Source: Niallia sp. Man26 (GTDB lineage Bacteria > Bacillota > Bacilli > Bacillales > Cytobacillaceae). Taken from it: a stretch of 64,000 nt of DNA. Below the pieces are notes generated by a model. It had not been told where the DNA came from, made no database searches, and saw nothing but the letters and a program-made list of their open reading frames with translations. Positions 54,313 through 64,000 of this stretch are shown piece after piece (the stretch's first letter is position 1; the number at the start of each line of letters is the position of its first letter). A program made the position numbers and the translations under genes. The stretch lies in NCBI RefSeq assembly GCF_022049065.2, contig NZ_CP095743.1:945001-1009000 (forward strand), read 5' to 3'.

Positions 54313-55359
54313 ATGAACATAACAGTAGAAGCATATGGGAAAATCGGCGATAAAGCCGTAGATCAATACAAACTGACGAATGATAACGGAATGGATGTTA
54401 CGTGTATCAACTACGGCTGCATTATTACAAGCATAGTAACACCAGACAAAAATGGCAGCTTTGAAAATATTGTTCTTGGATACGATTCACTTCAAGAATA
54501 CGAGCAGGATTCCTACTTTTTAGGAGCGGTTGTCGGCAGGATAGCAGGCAGAATTAAAGGAGCTGGTTTTGAACTGGATGGCAAGCAGTATACACTTGCC
54601 AAAAATGACGGAGCAAACCATCTGCACGGAGGAGTAAAGGGCTATAACAGAGTCGTTTGGCAAGCGGAGCCAATAGAAGAGGACGGGGCAGTTGGCGTTA
54701 AGTTTACTCATACAAGTCCTGATGGTGACGAAGGCTATCCAGGTGAGCTGAGGCTAACAGTATCCTACTTGCTCAATAATGATAACGAATTAAGCATTAC
54801 TTACGCAGGTACAGCAGATCAAAAAACAATCGTCAATTTAACAAACCACTCTTACTTCAATTTAAGCGGAAATCTTAAAAGAGATGTCCTAAACCATAAG
54901 CTGACAATAGCTGCTGACCGTTTTCTGGAATTGGATGGAGAACTGATTCCCACAGGTGTCCTAGCAAACGTGGAAGATACAGTTTTTGACTTTAGGGAAG
55001 GACGACTTATTGCGTCTGGTGCTGAATCAAGAGATGAACAAATATCACTTGCAGGTGGCGGCTATGATCATCCATTCCTTTTGAATAAAGAGAAGACGGA
55101 CGAAATTCTGTTAACGGAAGAAGAGTCAGGCAGAACTTTGACAATCAGTACAGATGAAGCTGGTGTTGTGTTATATACTGGCAATCAAATTGACGAGTCC
55201 AGCAGATTTTTTGAAGTTCCGGCAAAACGATACCATGGACTTTGCCTAGAAACACAAGGACTTCCAGATGCAATCAATCAACCTGAATTTCCGACATGGG
55301 TAATGGAGGCAGACGAGGAATTTAAAAGAAAAACAACTTACACTTTTGGAACATTATAA
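54313..55359 (+). CDS. galM: Aldose 1-epimerase (mutarotase)
   Basis: 348 residues. Speeds interconversion of alpha and beta anomers of aldoses; useful because the glycosidases release a single anomer and AraA uses another. Beta-sandwich fold with NHLHGGVKGYNRVVW (catalytic His near 103), NLTNHSYFNLSG (second His near 180) and the Glu in GLCLETQGLPDAIN (near 316). Confidence 0.93.
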   Translation: MNITVEAYGKIGDKAVDQYKLTNDNGMDVTCINYGCIITSIVTPDKNGSFENIVLGYDSLQEYEQDSYFLGAVVGRIAGRIKGAGFELDGKQYTLAKNDGANHLHGGVKGYNRVVWQAEPIEEDGAVGVKFTHTSPDGDEGYPGELRLTVSYLLNNDNELSITYAGTADQKTIVNLTNHSYFNLSGNLKRDVLNHKLTIAADRFLELDGELIPTGVLANVEDTVFDFREGRLIASGAESRDEQISLAGGGYDHPFLLNKEKTDEILLTEEESGRTLTISTDEAGVVLYTGNQIDESSRFFEVPAKRYHGLCLETQGLPDAINQPEFPTWVMEADEEFKRKTTYTFGTL

Positions 55360-55404
55360 TAAATAAACACGTGGACTTGGCGGGTGTTAGAGGAGGAGTT
55401 TGCA

Positions 55405-56643
55405 ATGGAAAATTTTGTTGCCGAAATTCATGATCTATTTAAAACATGCAGCTGCGGAAATCATCATAATGACATACCGATTGAAACAATTATGGCAGAG
55501 AACGGAGCTCTGAACAAAGTAGCTTCCTTCCTGGCTGAAAAGTCTTTTGGCAGTCCGAAAATCGTTGCTGACAGCAATACGATGACTGCGGCGGGAGATA
55601 AATTGACAGAGCTGCTTAACTCAGCAGGTTTAGCGGTAACATCCTGTGAAGTAACTCCAGATGAGAACGGAGATGTAGTAGCAGATGAAAAGGCACTTGT
55701 TCAAGTGCTGCTTGAAACAGGGAGAAACAGCGATTGTATGATAGCAGTCGGTTCAGGGACAATTCATGATATTACCCGCTTTTGCAGCGCTACATTAAAT
55801 ATACCATTCATTTCTATACCTACTGCACCTTCCGTTGATGGATTTACTTCACTGGGAGCGCCGCTCATTGTTAGGGGTGTGAAGAAAACATTTCAAATGA
55901 CATCACCTATAGCAGTATTTGCTGATATTGATGTCTTAAAAAAGGCACCGAAAGAGATGATTGCAGCAGGTGTCGGCGATATGATTGCCAAGTACACGTC
56001 TCTAGCTGATTGGAAGTTTGAGCGTTATGCAGCGGATGTTCCTTATTGTGAGCTTTCTGCTGAATTAACTCAGCTCGCATTGGATGAATGTGTTGCCAAT
56101 ATCGAAAAAATAGCGAAAGCAGAGGACGAAGGCATCACCATCTTAATAGAAAGTCTTATCAAGTCAGGCATCGCCATGCTTGTCTTCGGGCAATCACATC
56201 CAGCTTCAGGAGGAGAACATCATTTATCTCATTATTGGGAAATGGACCTTTTGAAAAACAATCGTCCCCAAGTCCTGCATGGAGCGAAGGTTGGCGTTAC
56301 TACTATATTGTTAAGCTCCATATATAAGAGTGAGTTTCTTAATGAACTGGACAATATATTAGAGAATGGCGAAATACAAGAAAAGCATGGTAAAGTGTTG
56401 GCTAATTTAAGAGAGAATAAAGACAAAGTGAAAGAAATACTTGAAGCGATACCTGATCCTGAAAGCACTAAAAGGCTGATTGAAAATTTAGGTGGGCCAG
56501 TTTTGCCAAATGAACTAGGCATCTCGGAGTCATTAGTGCACGACAGTCTAAAACATGCCCACCATCTTAGAGACCGTTACACAGTCTTGAAGTTTTTGAA
56601 TGTAGTGTTACAAACAGAGTATGATTTTGCGGCAAAAGCATAA
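55405..56643 (+). CDS. araM: sn-Glycerol-1-phosphate dehydrogenase (AraM)
   Basis: 412 residues. Iron-containing dehydrogenase-like fold with GSGTIHDITRFCS near 119, PTAPSVDGFTS near 139, DMIAKYTSLADWK near 191 and the metal His pair in HPASGGEHHLSH near 262-273. In B. subtilis AraM reduces dihydroxyacetone phosphate to glycerol-1-phosphate (nickel enzyme) for an archaeal-type lipid precursor, and is in the ara operon. Start 55405 is chosen for AGGAGG at nine bases; the GTG at 55384 overlaps nothing useful. Last gene before a strong terminator. Confidence 0.92.
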   Translation: MENFVAEIHDLFKTCSCGNHHNDIPIETIMAENGALNKVASFLAEKSFGSPKIVADSNTMTAAGDKLTELLNSAGLAVTSCEVTPDENGDVVADEKALVQVLLETGRNSDCMIAVGSGTIHDITRFCSATLNIPFISIPTAPSVDGFTSLGAPLIVRGVKKTFQMTSPIAVFADIDVLKKAPKEMIAAGVGDMIAKYTSLADWKFERYAADVPYCELSAELTQLALDECVANIEKIAKAEDEGITILIESLIKSGIAMLVFGQSHPASGGEHHLSHYWEMDLLKNNRPQVLHGAKVGVTTILLSSIYKSEFLNELDNILENGEIQEKHGKVLANLRENKDKVKEILEAIPDPESTKRLIENLGGPVLPNELGISESLVHDSLKHAHHLRDRYTVLKFLNVVLQTEYDFAAKA

Positions 56644-56687
56644 TACAAAAAAACCTGCTGTTTAAAACAGCAGGTTTTTTTGTATTA
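56642..56687 (+). terminator. Terminator of the ara operon
   Basis: Perfect stem AAAAAAACCTGCTGTTT (56647-56663) with AAACAGCAGGTTTTTTT (56665-56681), further A/T pairing outside. Confidence 0.95.
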
Positions 56688-56938
56688 TGAATGGTTAACT
56701 TTTGAATATCTATCCAAAACTGTTGTGAAAATAAGTACCAAGAATCATTTTCAATAAAAACAAAAATAAATAGAGGAAAACACCTTTATTTGTAAAATAT
56801 TTAGGTTGGTAGACAATTTTTTCAGTATTTACAGCTCTTATTCACTATTAATAACAAAAATGCACCAGAGATAGACAGGAAACCTATCCTTTTTATCTCT
56901 TTATCTCCAAAAATATGAAAAAATAAAGAGGAAAACGG

Positions 56939-56967
56939 TTGACTGAAAGCGTTATCCGTATTATGAT
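56939..56967 (+). promoter_or_regulatory. Promoter of the iol operon with cre box
   Basis: TTGACT (56939-56944), 17-base spacer, TATGAT (56962-56967). CTGAAAGCGTTATCC (56943-56957) matches 13 of 15 cre positions and overlaps the -35 and spacer. Confidence 0.72.
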
Positions 56968-56982
56968 GTAATCATAAATTAT

Positions 56983-57004
56983 CAAAACATAACCAAAACA
57001 TAAC
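56983..57004 (+). repeat. Tandem 11-base repeat, candidate IolR operator
   Basis: CAAAACATAAC occurs twice without a gap (56983-56993 and 56994-57004), one helical turn apart, just after the promoter. The CCAAAACA core resembles the B. subtilis IolR half-site pattern (WRAYCAADARD), which also works as direct repeats. Confidence 0.5.
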
Positions 57005-57145
57005 AACAAGATGATGATAGTATGAATAAGTTTTCCCAATATATTTATGAACTGCAGTATCAGCAGACAGAATAAAGTGAGAAGGGAAGCAATACAATCA
57101 ACTTATTAGCTGTTCAAACAGCCGAAATAATATCTGGAGGAGGAA

Positions 57146-58621
57146 ATGAAGATGTCTACAGTTACAGCAGAAAAACTGAAAAACTATATTAATGGTGAGT
57201 GGGTTGAAAGCAATACTTCTGTTTACGAAGAGGTATTTAACCCTGCTACAAAAGAAGTCATCGGTCGTGTTCCTATTTCCACTAAGGAAGATATTGAGCA
57301 GGCAACAGAAGCTGCAAAGGCAGCATTTGAAAAATGGAAGAATGTCGCGGTGCCAAGAAGAGCTAGAATATTATTCAACTATCAGCAGCTGCTTATGAAA
57401 AATAAAGAAGAGCTGGCAAGGCTGATTACAATTGAAAATGGAAAAAACTTAACAGAGGCTTTGGGAGAAGTACAAAGAGGAATTGAGAATGTAGAATTTG
57501 CAGCAGGTGCACCAACATTAATGATGGGTGACTCACTTGCTTCCATTGCAACAGATGTTGAAGCGACAAACTATCGTTACCCAATCGGTGTAGTCGGCGG
57601 AATTGCACCATTCAACTTTCCAATGATGGTGCCATGCTGGATGTTCCCAATGGCAATTGCTCTTGGCAATACTTTCATCTTAAAGCCATCTGAGAGAACA
57701 CCGCTGTTAACAAGAAGATTAGTAGAGTTGTTCACAGAAGCAGGATTACCTAAAGGGGTATTCAATGTAGTTTATGGAGCACATGATGTTGTAAACGGCA
57801 TCTTGGAGCATCCTGAAATTAAAGCAATCTCTTTCGTCGGCTCAAAGCCGGTTGGTGAGTATGTTTATAAAAAAGGTTCAGAGAACTTAAAGCGTGTTCA
57901 AGCACTGACAGGTGCAAAAAACCATACAATCGTCCTGAATGATGCTAACTTGGAAGAAACAGTCACTAATGTTGTTTCAGCTGCATTCGGTTCAGCTGGT
58001 GAACGCTGCATGGCATGTGCTGTCGTTACAGTAGAAGAAGGCATTGCAGATGAGTTTATGGCTGCATTAAAAGCGAAAACAAGCAGCATCAAAATTGGAA
58101 ACGGCTTGGAAGACGGTGTGTTCTTAGGTCCTGTTATCAGAGAGGAAAATAAACAAAAAACATTAGGTTATATCGAAAAAGGTATTTCCGAAGGCGCAAA
58201 CTTGATTGCAGACGGTCGACAAAATGCTCCAGAAGAAGGATATTTCGTTGGACCAACAATCTTTGATAATGTCACAACAGATATGACAATCTGGAAAGAA
58301 GAAATATTTGCTCCTGTATTGTCCGTCATCCGTGTGAAAAACTTAAAAGAAGCGGTCGAGATTGCGAACCAGTCAGAATTCGCAAACGGTGCATGCCTAT
58401 TTACATCCAATGCATCTGCCATTCGCTACTTCAGAGAAAATATTGATGCAGGTATGCTTGGCATTAACCTGGGAGTACCAGCTCCGATGGCATTCTTCCC
58501 ATTCTCAGGCTGGAAGTCTTCTTTCTACGGTACACTTCATGCAAACGGCAAGGATAGTGTAGATTTCTATACTCGCAAAAAAGTAGTTACAGCAAGATAT
58601 TTGGCACCGACTTTTGATTGA
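57146..58621 (+). CDS. iolA: Methylmalonate-semialdehyde dehydrogenase (acylating)
   Basis: 491 residues. Turns malonate semialdehyde from inositol breakdown into acetyl-CoA, CO2 and NADH. Aldehyde dehydrogenase fold, very close to B. subtilis Iol[21 protein letters not shown] near 135, ALTGAKNH near 250, catalytic Cys288 in [13 protein letters not shown] 57146 and ATG 57152 both fit the GGAGGAGG site; the second gives 489 residues. Confidence 0.95.
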   Translation: MKMSTVTAEKLKNYINGEWVESNTSVYEEVFNPATKEVIGRVPISTKEDIEQATEAAKAAFEKWKNVAVPRRARILFNYQQLLMKNKEELARLITIENGKNLTEALGEVQRGIENVEFAAGAPTLMMGDSLASIATDVEATNYRYPIGVVGGIAPFNFPMMVPCWMFPMAIALGNTFILKPSERTPLLTRRLVELFTEAGLPKGVFNVVYGAHDVVNGILEHPEIKAISFVGSKPVGEYVYKKGSENLKRVQALTGAKNHTIVLNDANLEETVTNVVSAAFGSAGERCMACAVVTVEEGIADEFMAALKAKTSSIKIGNGLEDGVFLGPVIREENKQKTLGYIEKGISEGANLIADGRQNAPEEGYFVGPTIFDNVTTDMTIWKEEIFAPVLSVIRVKNLKEAVEIANQSEFANGACLFTSNASAIRYFRENIDAGMLGINLGVPAPMAFFPFSGWKSSFYGTLHANGKDSVDFYTRKKVVTARYLAPTFD

Positions 58622-58653
58622 TAGATAGAATGAGAGTTTTTGTGAATTTTTTG

Positions 58654-58688
58654 GCCTCGATCAGAGTGGAAAACTCTGATCGTAAGGC
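58654..58688 (+). other. Stem-loop between iolA and iolB
   Basis: CGATCAGAGT (58658-58667), loop GGAAA, ACTCTGATCG (58673-58682), extended by GCCT/AGGC outside. No T-run; an internal operon structure. Confidence 0.6.
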
Positions 58689-58705
58689 TTAAGGAGGAAA
58701 AACGT

Positions 58706-59524
58706 ATGAGTCAACTGCTGCGAAAATTTCAGCATACGGAAGCAATCGATGGTGTAAAAGTTATTCATAATGTTACGCAAGAAAACTCCCCGCTAAAATA
58801 TGTTGGTTTTAAATTAATTGAATTATCCCAAAATGCTCAATACAAAGAGACGCTCGGTTTAGAAGAATGCTGCATTGTTGCTGTAACAGGAAAAATTACT
58901 GTCAGTGACGGCACAGCTGTATTTGAGAATATCGGCACTCGAGACAGCGTGTTTGAACGGATTCCAACAGACAGTGTCTATGTTTCTAATGGGAATGAAT
59001 TCACAATCTCTGCAAACAGCAGAAATGCTAGAGTAGCCCTATGTTATTCCCCTTCTGATGAGGCAAAGCCAACGAAGTTGATTAAAGCAGAAGAAAACAG
59101 TGTAGAGCATAGAGGGAAATTTAATAACCAGCGCCTTGTCCATAATATCCTTCCCGATTCGCATCCTGCAGCCAACAGCCTTCTCGTTGTTGAGGTCATC
59201 ACAGAAACTGCGAATTGGTCAAGCTATCCGCCCCACAAACATGACCAGGATAATTTGCCAGAGGAATCATTTTTGGAAGAAACATACTACCATGAAATCG
59301 ATCCAAGACAAGGATTCCTGTTTCAACGCGTATACACTGATGACCGATCATTAGATGAGACGATGGCAGTTGAAGATGGTGATGTAGTAATTGTGCCTAA
59401 AGGTTATCATCCTGTTGGTGTGCCGGATGGATATACATCTTACTATTTAAATGTCATGGCAGGACCGACAAGAATTTGGAAATTCAATAATGATAAAGAC
59501 CATGAATGGATTTTAAACCGCTAA
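58706..59524 (+). CDS. iolB: 5-Deoxy-glucuronate isomerase
   Basis: 272 residues. Isomerises 5-deoxy-D-glucuronate to 5-dehydro-2-deoxy-D-gluconate. Bicupin fold; metal-binding pattern SYPPHKHDQD near 172-181 with EETYYHEID near 191 and GYHPVGVPDGY near 234. AAGGAGG upstream. Confidence 0.95.
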   Translation: MSQLLRKFQHTEAIDGVKVIHNVTQENSPLKYVGFKLIELSQNAQYKETLGLEECCIVAVTGKITVSDGTAVFENIGTRDSVFERIPTDSVYVSNGNEFTISANSRNARVALCYSPSDEAKPTKLIKAEENSVEHRGKFNNQRLVHNILPDSHPAANSLLVVEVITETANWSSYPPHKHDQDNLPEESFLEETYYHEIDPRQGFLFQRVYTDDRSLDETMAVEDGDVVIVPKGYHPVGVPDGYTSYYLNVMAGPTRIWKFNNDKDHEWILNR

Positions 59525-59542
59525 ATTAGGAGGATGCTACCA

Positions 59543-60538
59543 ATGAAATATGAATTCAATTCAGATAAAGAGTTTGACTTAATAGCAATCGGCAGAGCCT
59601 GCATCGACTTAAATGCAGTGGAATATAACCGTCCAATGGAAGAGACGATGACATTTTCCAAGTATGTAGGAGGATCACCGGCAAATATAGCAATTGGCAG
59701 CAGCAAACTAGGCTTAAAAGCTGGCTTTATCGGAAAAATTGCTGATGATCAGCATGGCCGCTTTATCAAGAGCTATATGCAAGGTGTTGGCATAGATGTT
59801 TCTAACATAGTGACAGACACAGAGGGACATAAGACAGGCCTTGCCTTTACAGAAATCAAAAGTCCTGATGAATGCAGTATCCTCATGTACCGTGATGATG
59901 TAGCAGATTTATATCTTGAGCCTTCTGAAGTAAACGAAGAATATATCAAAAGAGCAAAGCTGCTGCTTGTATCTGGAACAGCTCTAGCTGCAAGTCCTTC
60001 TAGAGAAGCTGTAATTAAAGCAGTCCAACTAGCTAAGAAGAATGGCGTTAAGGTAGCGTTCGAACTAGATTATCGTCCATATACATGGAAATCACAGGAA
60101 GAAACAGCTGTTTATTATTCTCTTATTGCAGAGCAAGCGGAAATTATTATTGGTACACGTGATGAGTATGATGTGATGGAAAACAGGAAAGATGGCCGTA
60201 ATCATGAAACAGTGCAGCATCTTTTTGGCCAAAGTGCTGAATTAATTGTCATTAAGCATGGTGTTGACGGATCATACGCTTATGTGAAATCAGGTGATGT
60301 CTTCAGAGCGCAAGCGTATAAGACGAATGTATTAAAAACCTTTGGAGCTGGAGATTCCTATGCATCTGCCTTCTTGTATGCATTAATTTCCGGCAAGGAG
60401 ATCGGCGAAGCTCTGAAATACGGAAGTGCGTCCGCTTCTATTGTAGTAAGCAAGCACAGTTCATCTGAGGCGATGCCGCAAGTGGAAGAAATTGAGGAAC
60501 TGATTGCGAAAAATGAAAAGATTGAAGCATCAAGATAG
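59543..60538 (+). CDS. iolC: 5-Dehydro-2-deoxygluconokinase
   Basis: 331 residues. PfkB/ribokinase family: IGRACIDLN near 14, GGSPANIAIGSSKLG near 42, and the C-terminal TFGAGDSYASAFLYAL with catalytic Asp near 268. Phosphorylates IolB's product. Start 59543 follows AGGAGG by nine bases; the ATG at 59534 overlaps the site. Confidence 0.95.
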   Translation: MKYEFNSDKEFDLIAIGRACIDLNAVEYNRPMEETMTFSKYVGGSPANIAIGSSKLGLKAGFIGKIADDQHGRFIKSYMQGVGIDVSNIVTDTEGHKTGLAFTEIKSPDECSILMYRDDVADLYLEPSEVNEEYIKRAKLLLVSGTALAASPSREAVIKAVQLAKKNGVKVAFELDYRPYTWKSQEETAVYYSLIAEQAEIIIGTRDEYDVMENRKDGRNHETVQHLFGQSAELIVIKHGVDGSYAYVKSGDVFRAQAYKTNVLKTFGAGDSYASAFLYALISGKEIGEALKYGSASASIVVSKHSSSEAMPQVEEIEELIAKNEKIEASR

Positions 60539-60549
60539 GAGGCAAAAGA

Positions 60550-62460
60550 ATGGAAACGATTCGTTTGACAACTGCACAAGCGCTGGTCAAATTTTTGAAT
60601 CAGCAGTATATCCATGTTGATGGTAATGAGTTTCCTTTTGTAGAAGGAATCTTCAATGTATTTGGTCACGGAAATGTATTAGGAATTGGTCAAGCCCTGG
60701 AACAGGACCGAGGACATTTAAAAGTGATTCAAGGTAAGAACGAACAAGGGATGGCACATGCTGCTATTGCTTACAGCAAGCAAATGCTCAGACAGAAGAT
60801 ATTTGCTGTTTCCACTTCTTCAGGTCCTGGCTCAGCAAATGTTATTACGGCAGCTGCCACAGCGCACGCTAATAATATTCCTGTTTTATTTATTCCGGCA
60901 GACACTTTTGCATCAAGACAGCCAGACCCTGTTTTGCAGCAAATGGAGCAAGAGTACAGCATTGCAGTAACAACAAATGATGCATTTTTGCCAGTTTCCC
61001 GCTACTGGGACCGCATTACTCGCCCGGAACAGCTGATGTCAAGTTTGCTGCGCGCATTTGAAGTGATGACAGATCCAGGGAAGGCTGGCCCGGCAACGAT
61101 TTGTATCGCTCAAGATGTCGAAGGGGAAGCCTTTGATTATGATGTGAAGTTCTTTGAGAAAAGAGTGCATTATGTTGACCGGAAAGCCCCTCATGAGCGT
61201 GAGCTCGACGGTGCTGTCAAGCTGATCCAATCCTCTAAAAAGCCGCTTATTTTAGTAGGCGGAGGCGCTAAATATTCAGAGGCAAGAGAAAGCTTAATCG
61301 CATTTTCTGAAAAATACAACATCCCGCTCGTTGAAACACAGGCAGGCAAATCGACAGTAGAAAGTGACTTCAAAAACAATCTTGGCGGTATGGGTATTAC
61401 TGGTACTCTTGCTGCTAATAAAGCAGCAAAAGAAGCAGATCTCATTATTGGTATTGGTACAAGATATACCGATTTTGCGACATCCTCCAAAACGGCCTTT
61501 GATTTTGCTTCAGCTAAGTTTTTAAACATTAACGTAAGCAGAATGCAAACATATAAATTTGATGCATTCCAAGTCGTAGCAGATGCAAAAACAACACTCG
61601 ACCGGTTATTCCCGCTTCTTGAAGGCTATGAAAGCGAATTCGGAAGCAGAATCGGCCAATTGAAAGATGAGTGGCTTGCAGAAAGAGAGCGATTAGGCAA
61701 GGTTGAATTCAACCGTGAAGCATTTAATCCTGAGATTAAAAACCACTTTTCACAAGAAATTCTGAATGAATATGCTAACGCTCTTAATACAGAGTTAGCC
61801 CAAACAACAGCATTGCTAACTATTAATGATAGTGTTGCAAAAGACAGTACGGTTATCTGTTCTGCTGGTTCTCTGCCAGGCGACTTGCAGCGCTTATGGC
61901 ATTCTAGTACCCCGAACACATACCATCTTGAATACGGATATTCCTGTATGGGCTATGAAATTTCTGGAGCATTAGGTGTGAAATTAGCTGATCCATCAAA
62001 AGAAGTTTACTCCTTTGTCGGAGACGGAAGCTTCCTCATGCTGCATTCAGAGCTTGTGACATCACTGCAATATAAGCAAAAAATTAATGTTCTCTTGTTT
62101 GATAATTCAGGGTGGGGCTGTATCAACAACCTGCAAATGGATCATGGCAGCGGCAGCTTCGATTGTGAGTTCCGCGATGCTGATAATCAGATTATGAACA
62201 TTGATTACGCTAAAGTTGCAGAAGGCTATGGAGCAAAGGTTTATCGTGCCAACACAGTCGAGGAATTGAAAGCAGCTATAGAAGATTCGAAAAAACAAGA
62301 TATTTCTACCTTGATTGAAATGAAAGTGCTGCCAAAGACAATGACAGACGGCTATGACAGCTGGTGGAATGTTGGAGTGGCTGAAGCCTCTAACATGGAA
62401 AGTGTCCAAAAAGCTAATGACTCCAGGAAGGCGAAACTTCAAGAAGCAAAACAATATTAA
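60550..62460 (+). CDS. iolD: Trihydroxycyclohexane-1,2-dione hydrolase
   Basis: 636 residues. Thiamine diphosphate enzyme that opens the inositol ring to 5-deoxy-glucuronate. Three-domain acetolactate-synthase-like fold: catalytic Glu region near 55-60 (GKNEQGMAHAAIAY), central domain with GGGAKYSEA near 237, and the C-terminal ThDP motif GDGSFLMLHSELVT...NNSGWGCINN-like region near 492-520. Good GGAGG site; 11 bases after iolC. Confidence 0.95.
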   Translation: METIRLTTAQALVKFLNQQYIHVDGNEFPFVEGIFNVFGHGNVLGIGQALEQDRGHLKVIQGKNEQGMAHAAIAYSKQMLRQKIFAVSTSSGPGSANVITAAATAHANNIPVLFIPADTFASRQPDPVLQQMEQEYSIAVTTNDAFLPVSRYWDRITRPEQLMSSLLRAFEVMTDPGKAGPATICIAQDVEGEAFDYDVKFFEKRVHYVDRKAPHERELDGAVKLIQSSKKPLILVGGGAKYSEARESLIAFSEKYNIPLVETQAGKSTVESDFKNNLGGMGITGTLAANKAAKEADLIIGIGTRYTDFATSSKTAFDFASAKFLNINVSRMQTYKFDAFQVVADAKTTLDRLFPLLEGYESEFGSRIGQLKDEWLAERERLGKVEFNREAFNPEIKNHFSQEILNEYANALNTELAQTTALLTINDSVAKDSTVICSAGSLPGDLQRLWHSSTPNTYHLEYGYSCMGYEISGALGVKLADPSKEVYSFVGDGSFLMLHSELVTSLQYKQKINVLLFDNSGWGCINNLQMDHGSGSFDCEFRDADNQIMNIDYAKVAEGYGAKVYRANTVEELKAAIEDSKKQDISTLIEMKVLPKTMTDGYDSWWNVGVAEASNMESVQKANDSRKAKLQEAKQY

Positions 62461-62475
62461 AAGGGGAGAATGGGG

Positions 62476-63390
62476 ATGGGGAATCAAATCTTATGGGGTA
62501 TTGCACCGATTGGCTGGCGCAATGATGATATTCCCGAAATTGGTGCCGGCAATACGTTGCAGCACTTGCTTAGTGATATTGTAGTTGCAGGTTTTCAAGG
62601 AACAGAAGTAGGCGGCTTTTTCCCAGAACCGAGTGTCTTGAATAAGGAGCTTGGTTTGCGAAACTTAAAGATAGCTGGGAAATGGTTCTCAAGTTACATC
62701 ATCCGAGACGGCATGGATTCAGCGGCAGAAGCGTTCCATGAGCATTGCAAATATTTACAAGAAGTGAATGCGTCTGTTGCTGTTGTGTCTGAACAGACCT
62801 ACAGCGTGCAAGGCACTTCAGAAAATGTATTTTTGACAAAGCCCTTCTTTACCGATCAAGAATGGAGACTGTTGTGCAGCGGCTTGAATGAGCTCGGTAA
62901 AATTGCTGAAACTTATCAATTGAAGCTTGTCTATCATCATCATATGGGAACAGGGGTTCAGACATTAGCGGAAATAGACCGTTTGATGGATCATACAGAT
63001 GCCAATCATGTACACCTTCTTTATGATACTGGCCATATATTCGTATCTGACGGAGATTATATGACATTGCTTATGAAGCACAGAGACCGTATCAAGCATG
63101 TTCATTTTAAAGATGTCAGAGAAAATGCGCTTACTGAATGCAGTAAGGAAGGCTTGTCCTTTCTGCAAGCCTTCCTTCGGGGCATGTTTACAGTACCTGG
63201 GGATGGCTGTATTGACTTTACAGAAGTGTATGCCTACTTGCTTGAGACGAATTACAGCGGCTGGATTGTGATTGAAGCAGAACAAGATCCCGCAGTCGCA
63301 AATCCTTTAGAATATGCTCTTATCGCCAGAAATTATATAAATAAGAAATTGCTTGTCCAAACATACACGGAAAAGGGGAATGTTGTATGA
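62476..63390 (+). CDS. iolE: Inosose dehydratase
   Basis: 304 residues. Removes water from 2-keto-myo-inositol. Xylose-isomerase-like TIM barrel with [17 protein letters not shown] near 6-22, [11 protein letters not shown] near 155, DTGH near 184 and HFKDVR near 212 as metal ligands. ATG 62476 is preferred to ATG 62470 since AAGGGGAG ends seven bases before it. Its stop overlaps the next start (ATGA). Confidence 0.95.
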   Translation: MGNQILWGIAPIGWRNDDIPEIGAGNTLQHLLSDIVVAGFQGTEVGGFFPEPSVLNKELGLRNLKIAGKWFSSYIIRDGMDSAAEAFHEHCKYLQEVNASVAVVSEQTYSVQGTSENVFLTKPFFTDQEWRLLCSGLNELGKIAETYQLKLVYHHHMGTGVQTLAEIDRLMDHTDANHVHLLYDTGHIFVSDGDYMTLLMKHRDRIKHVHFKDVRENALTECSKEGLSFLQAFLRGMFTVPGDGCIDFTEVYAYLLETNYSGWIVIEAEQDPAVANPLEYALIARNYINKKLLVQTYTEKGNVV

Positions 63391-64000
63391 CTACAAGCAA
63401 GGATACCCATAAAAAACACTTGAAGAAAATCACCATTATTTCAACATTCGGGGGGCTGCTGTTCGGTTATGATACAGGCGTCATAAATGGGGCCCTCCCC
63501 TTTATGTCAGAAGAAGATCAGTTGAATCTTACTCCCTTTACAGAAGGGCTTGTCACAAGTTCTCTCTTGTTCGGAGCTGCTTTTGGAGCAATGTTTGGCG
63601 GCAGATTATCTGATCATCATGGCCGGAGGAAGAATATTCTTTATCTTGCTATCTTGTTTATCTTTGCTACATTAGGCTGTACTTTTGCACCAAGTGTAGA
63701 ATTGATGGTTACCTTCCGCTTCATTTTAGGTCTTGCTGTCGGCGGAGCTTCGGTAACAGTACCTGCTTTCCTGGCAGAAATGTCGCCTGCTGAAAACAGG
63801 GGAAGAATGGTTACGCAGAATGAGCTAATGATCGTATCAGGGCAGCTGCTCGCATTTACTTTCAATGCTATTTTAGGAAATACACTAGGTGATACAGCTC
63901 ATGTCTGGCGATATATGCTTGTCATTGCATCCCTTCCTGCTGTATTTCTATGGTTTGGAATGCTCGTTGTCCCGGAAAGTCCGCGCTGGCTTGCTTCTAA
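63387..64000 (+). CDS. iolT: Sugar-porter MFS transporter (inositol type), N-terminal part
   Basis: About 204 residues visible; the gene runs past the window end. Six membrane spans are seen with the sugar-porter signatures [18 protein letters not shown] (near 18-35), [12 protein letters not shown] (near 72-83) and PESPRWLAS at the edge. Coupled to iolE by an ATGA overlap, so it is almost certainly the inositol importer (IolT or IolF type); which of the two cannot be settled from this half. Confidence 0.88.
   Translation, partial: MTTSKDTHKKHLKKITIISTFGGLLFGYDTGVINGALPFMSEEDQLNLTPFTEGLVTSSLLFGAAFGAMFGGRLSDHHGRRKNILYLAILFIFATLGCTFAPSVELMVTFRFILGLAVGGASVTVPAFLAEMSPAENRGRMVTQNELMIVSGQLLAFTFNAILGNTLGDTAHVWRYMLVIASLPAVFLWFGMLVVPESPRWLAS

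Larger units (their letters stand above)
56688..57145 (+). promoter_or_regulatory. Regulatory region of the iol operon
   Basis: Gene-free. 56688-56935 is AT-rich with nothing recognised. From 56939 it holds the promoter, a cre box and tandem repeats (listed separately), then about 140 bases of leader. Confidence 0.6.

Noticed and set aside
57022..57075. Short frame starting MNKFSQYIYEL in the iol leader
   Set aside because: 16-17 codons, no ribosome binding site; probably chance.

Overview
The window looks like chromosomal DNA of a low-GC, Gram-positive, spore-former-type bacterium of the family Bacillaceae. Evidence: strong AGGAGG ribosome binding sites, TTG and GTG starts, CcpA-type cre boxes, a Gram-positive T-box leader, NEAT/sortase B haem uptake, and B. 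subtilis-like nag, ara and iol genes. I infer the family only; no rRNA or species marker is present, and no tRNA gene was recognised.

Layout. 1-2.3 kb: end of a GH4 alpha-galactosidase, then an opposing family 2 glycosyltransferase. 2.4-7.8 kb: amino-sugar operon nagA-nagB-nagR-murQ-nagP behind a sigma-A promoter with cre and NagR (dre) sites. 8.2-15.2 kb: a DUF2294 gene, then an operon with a polyamine-type (PotABCD-like) ABC transporter, a nucleoside hydrolase and adenine deaminase, probably a purine nucleoside/base salvage unit. 15.2-16.7 kb: an IS3-family element sitting in the loop of the terminator shared by adenine deaminase and the opposing peptide transporter. 16.7-21.7 kb: POT peptide transporter, several very small genes, and a short methionyl-tRNA synthetase with a Met T-box. 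21.7-29.2 kb: phospho-beta-glycosidase with a GntR regulator, an M20 peptidase behind a long structured leader, an orphan ribulose-phosphate epimerase, an unknown protein, peptidase T and an anchored thioredoxin-like protein.

29.2-40.4 kb: a Fur-box-controlled Isd haem acquisition operon: sortase-anchored NEAT protein, secreted NEAT haemophore, a 1054-residue six-NEAT protein, two complete FecBCD-type haem/siderophore ABC transporters, sortase B and an IsdG-type haem oxygenase. The surface NEAT proteins would strip haem and pass it to the lipoproteins, the transporters import it, and IsdG opens the ring to free iron.

40.5-56.7 kb: AraC regulator with a GH27 enzyme, then the arabinose/arabinan region: araR, GH127 beta-L-arabinofuranosidase, araBDA, two GH51 arabinofuranosidases flanking a Cys-rich DUF6171 protein, galM and araM. 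AraR boxes and near-perfect cre boxes lie at both transcription starts. 56.9-64 kb: myo-inositol operon iolA-B-C-D-E plus the start of a sugar-porter MFS transporter, cut by the window edge.

No wholly new system could be proven. The most promising leads are the Pot-like nucleoside salvage operon, the DUF6171 protein inside the arabinan operon, the unusual duplicated NEAT domains, the structured leader before the M20 peptidase, and a shared palindrome flanking the nag operon.
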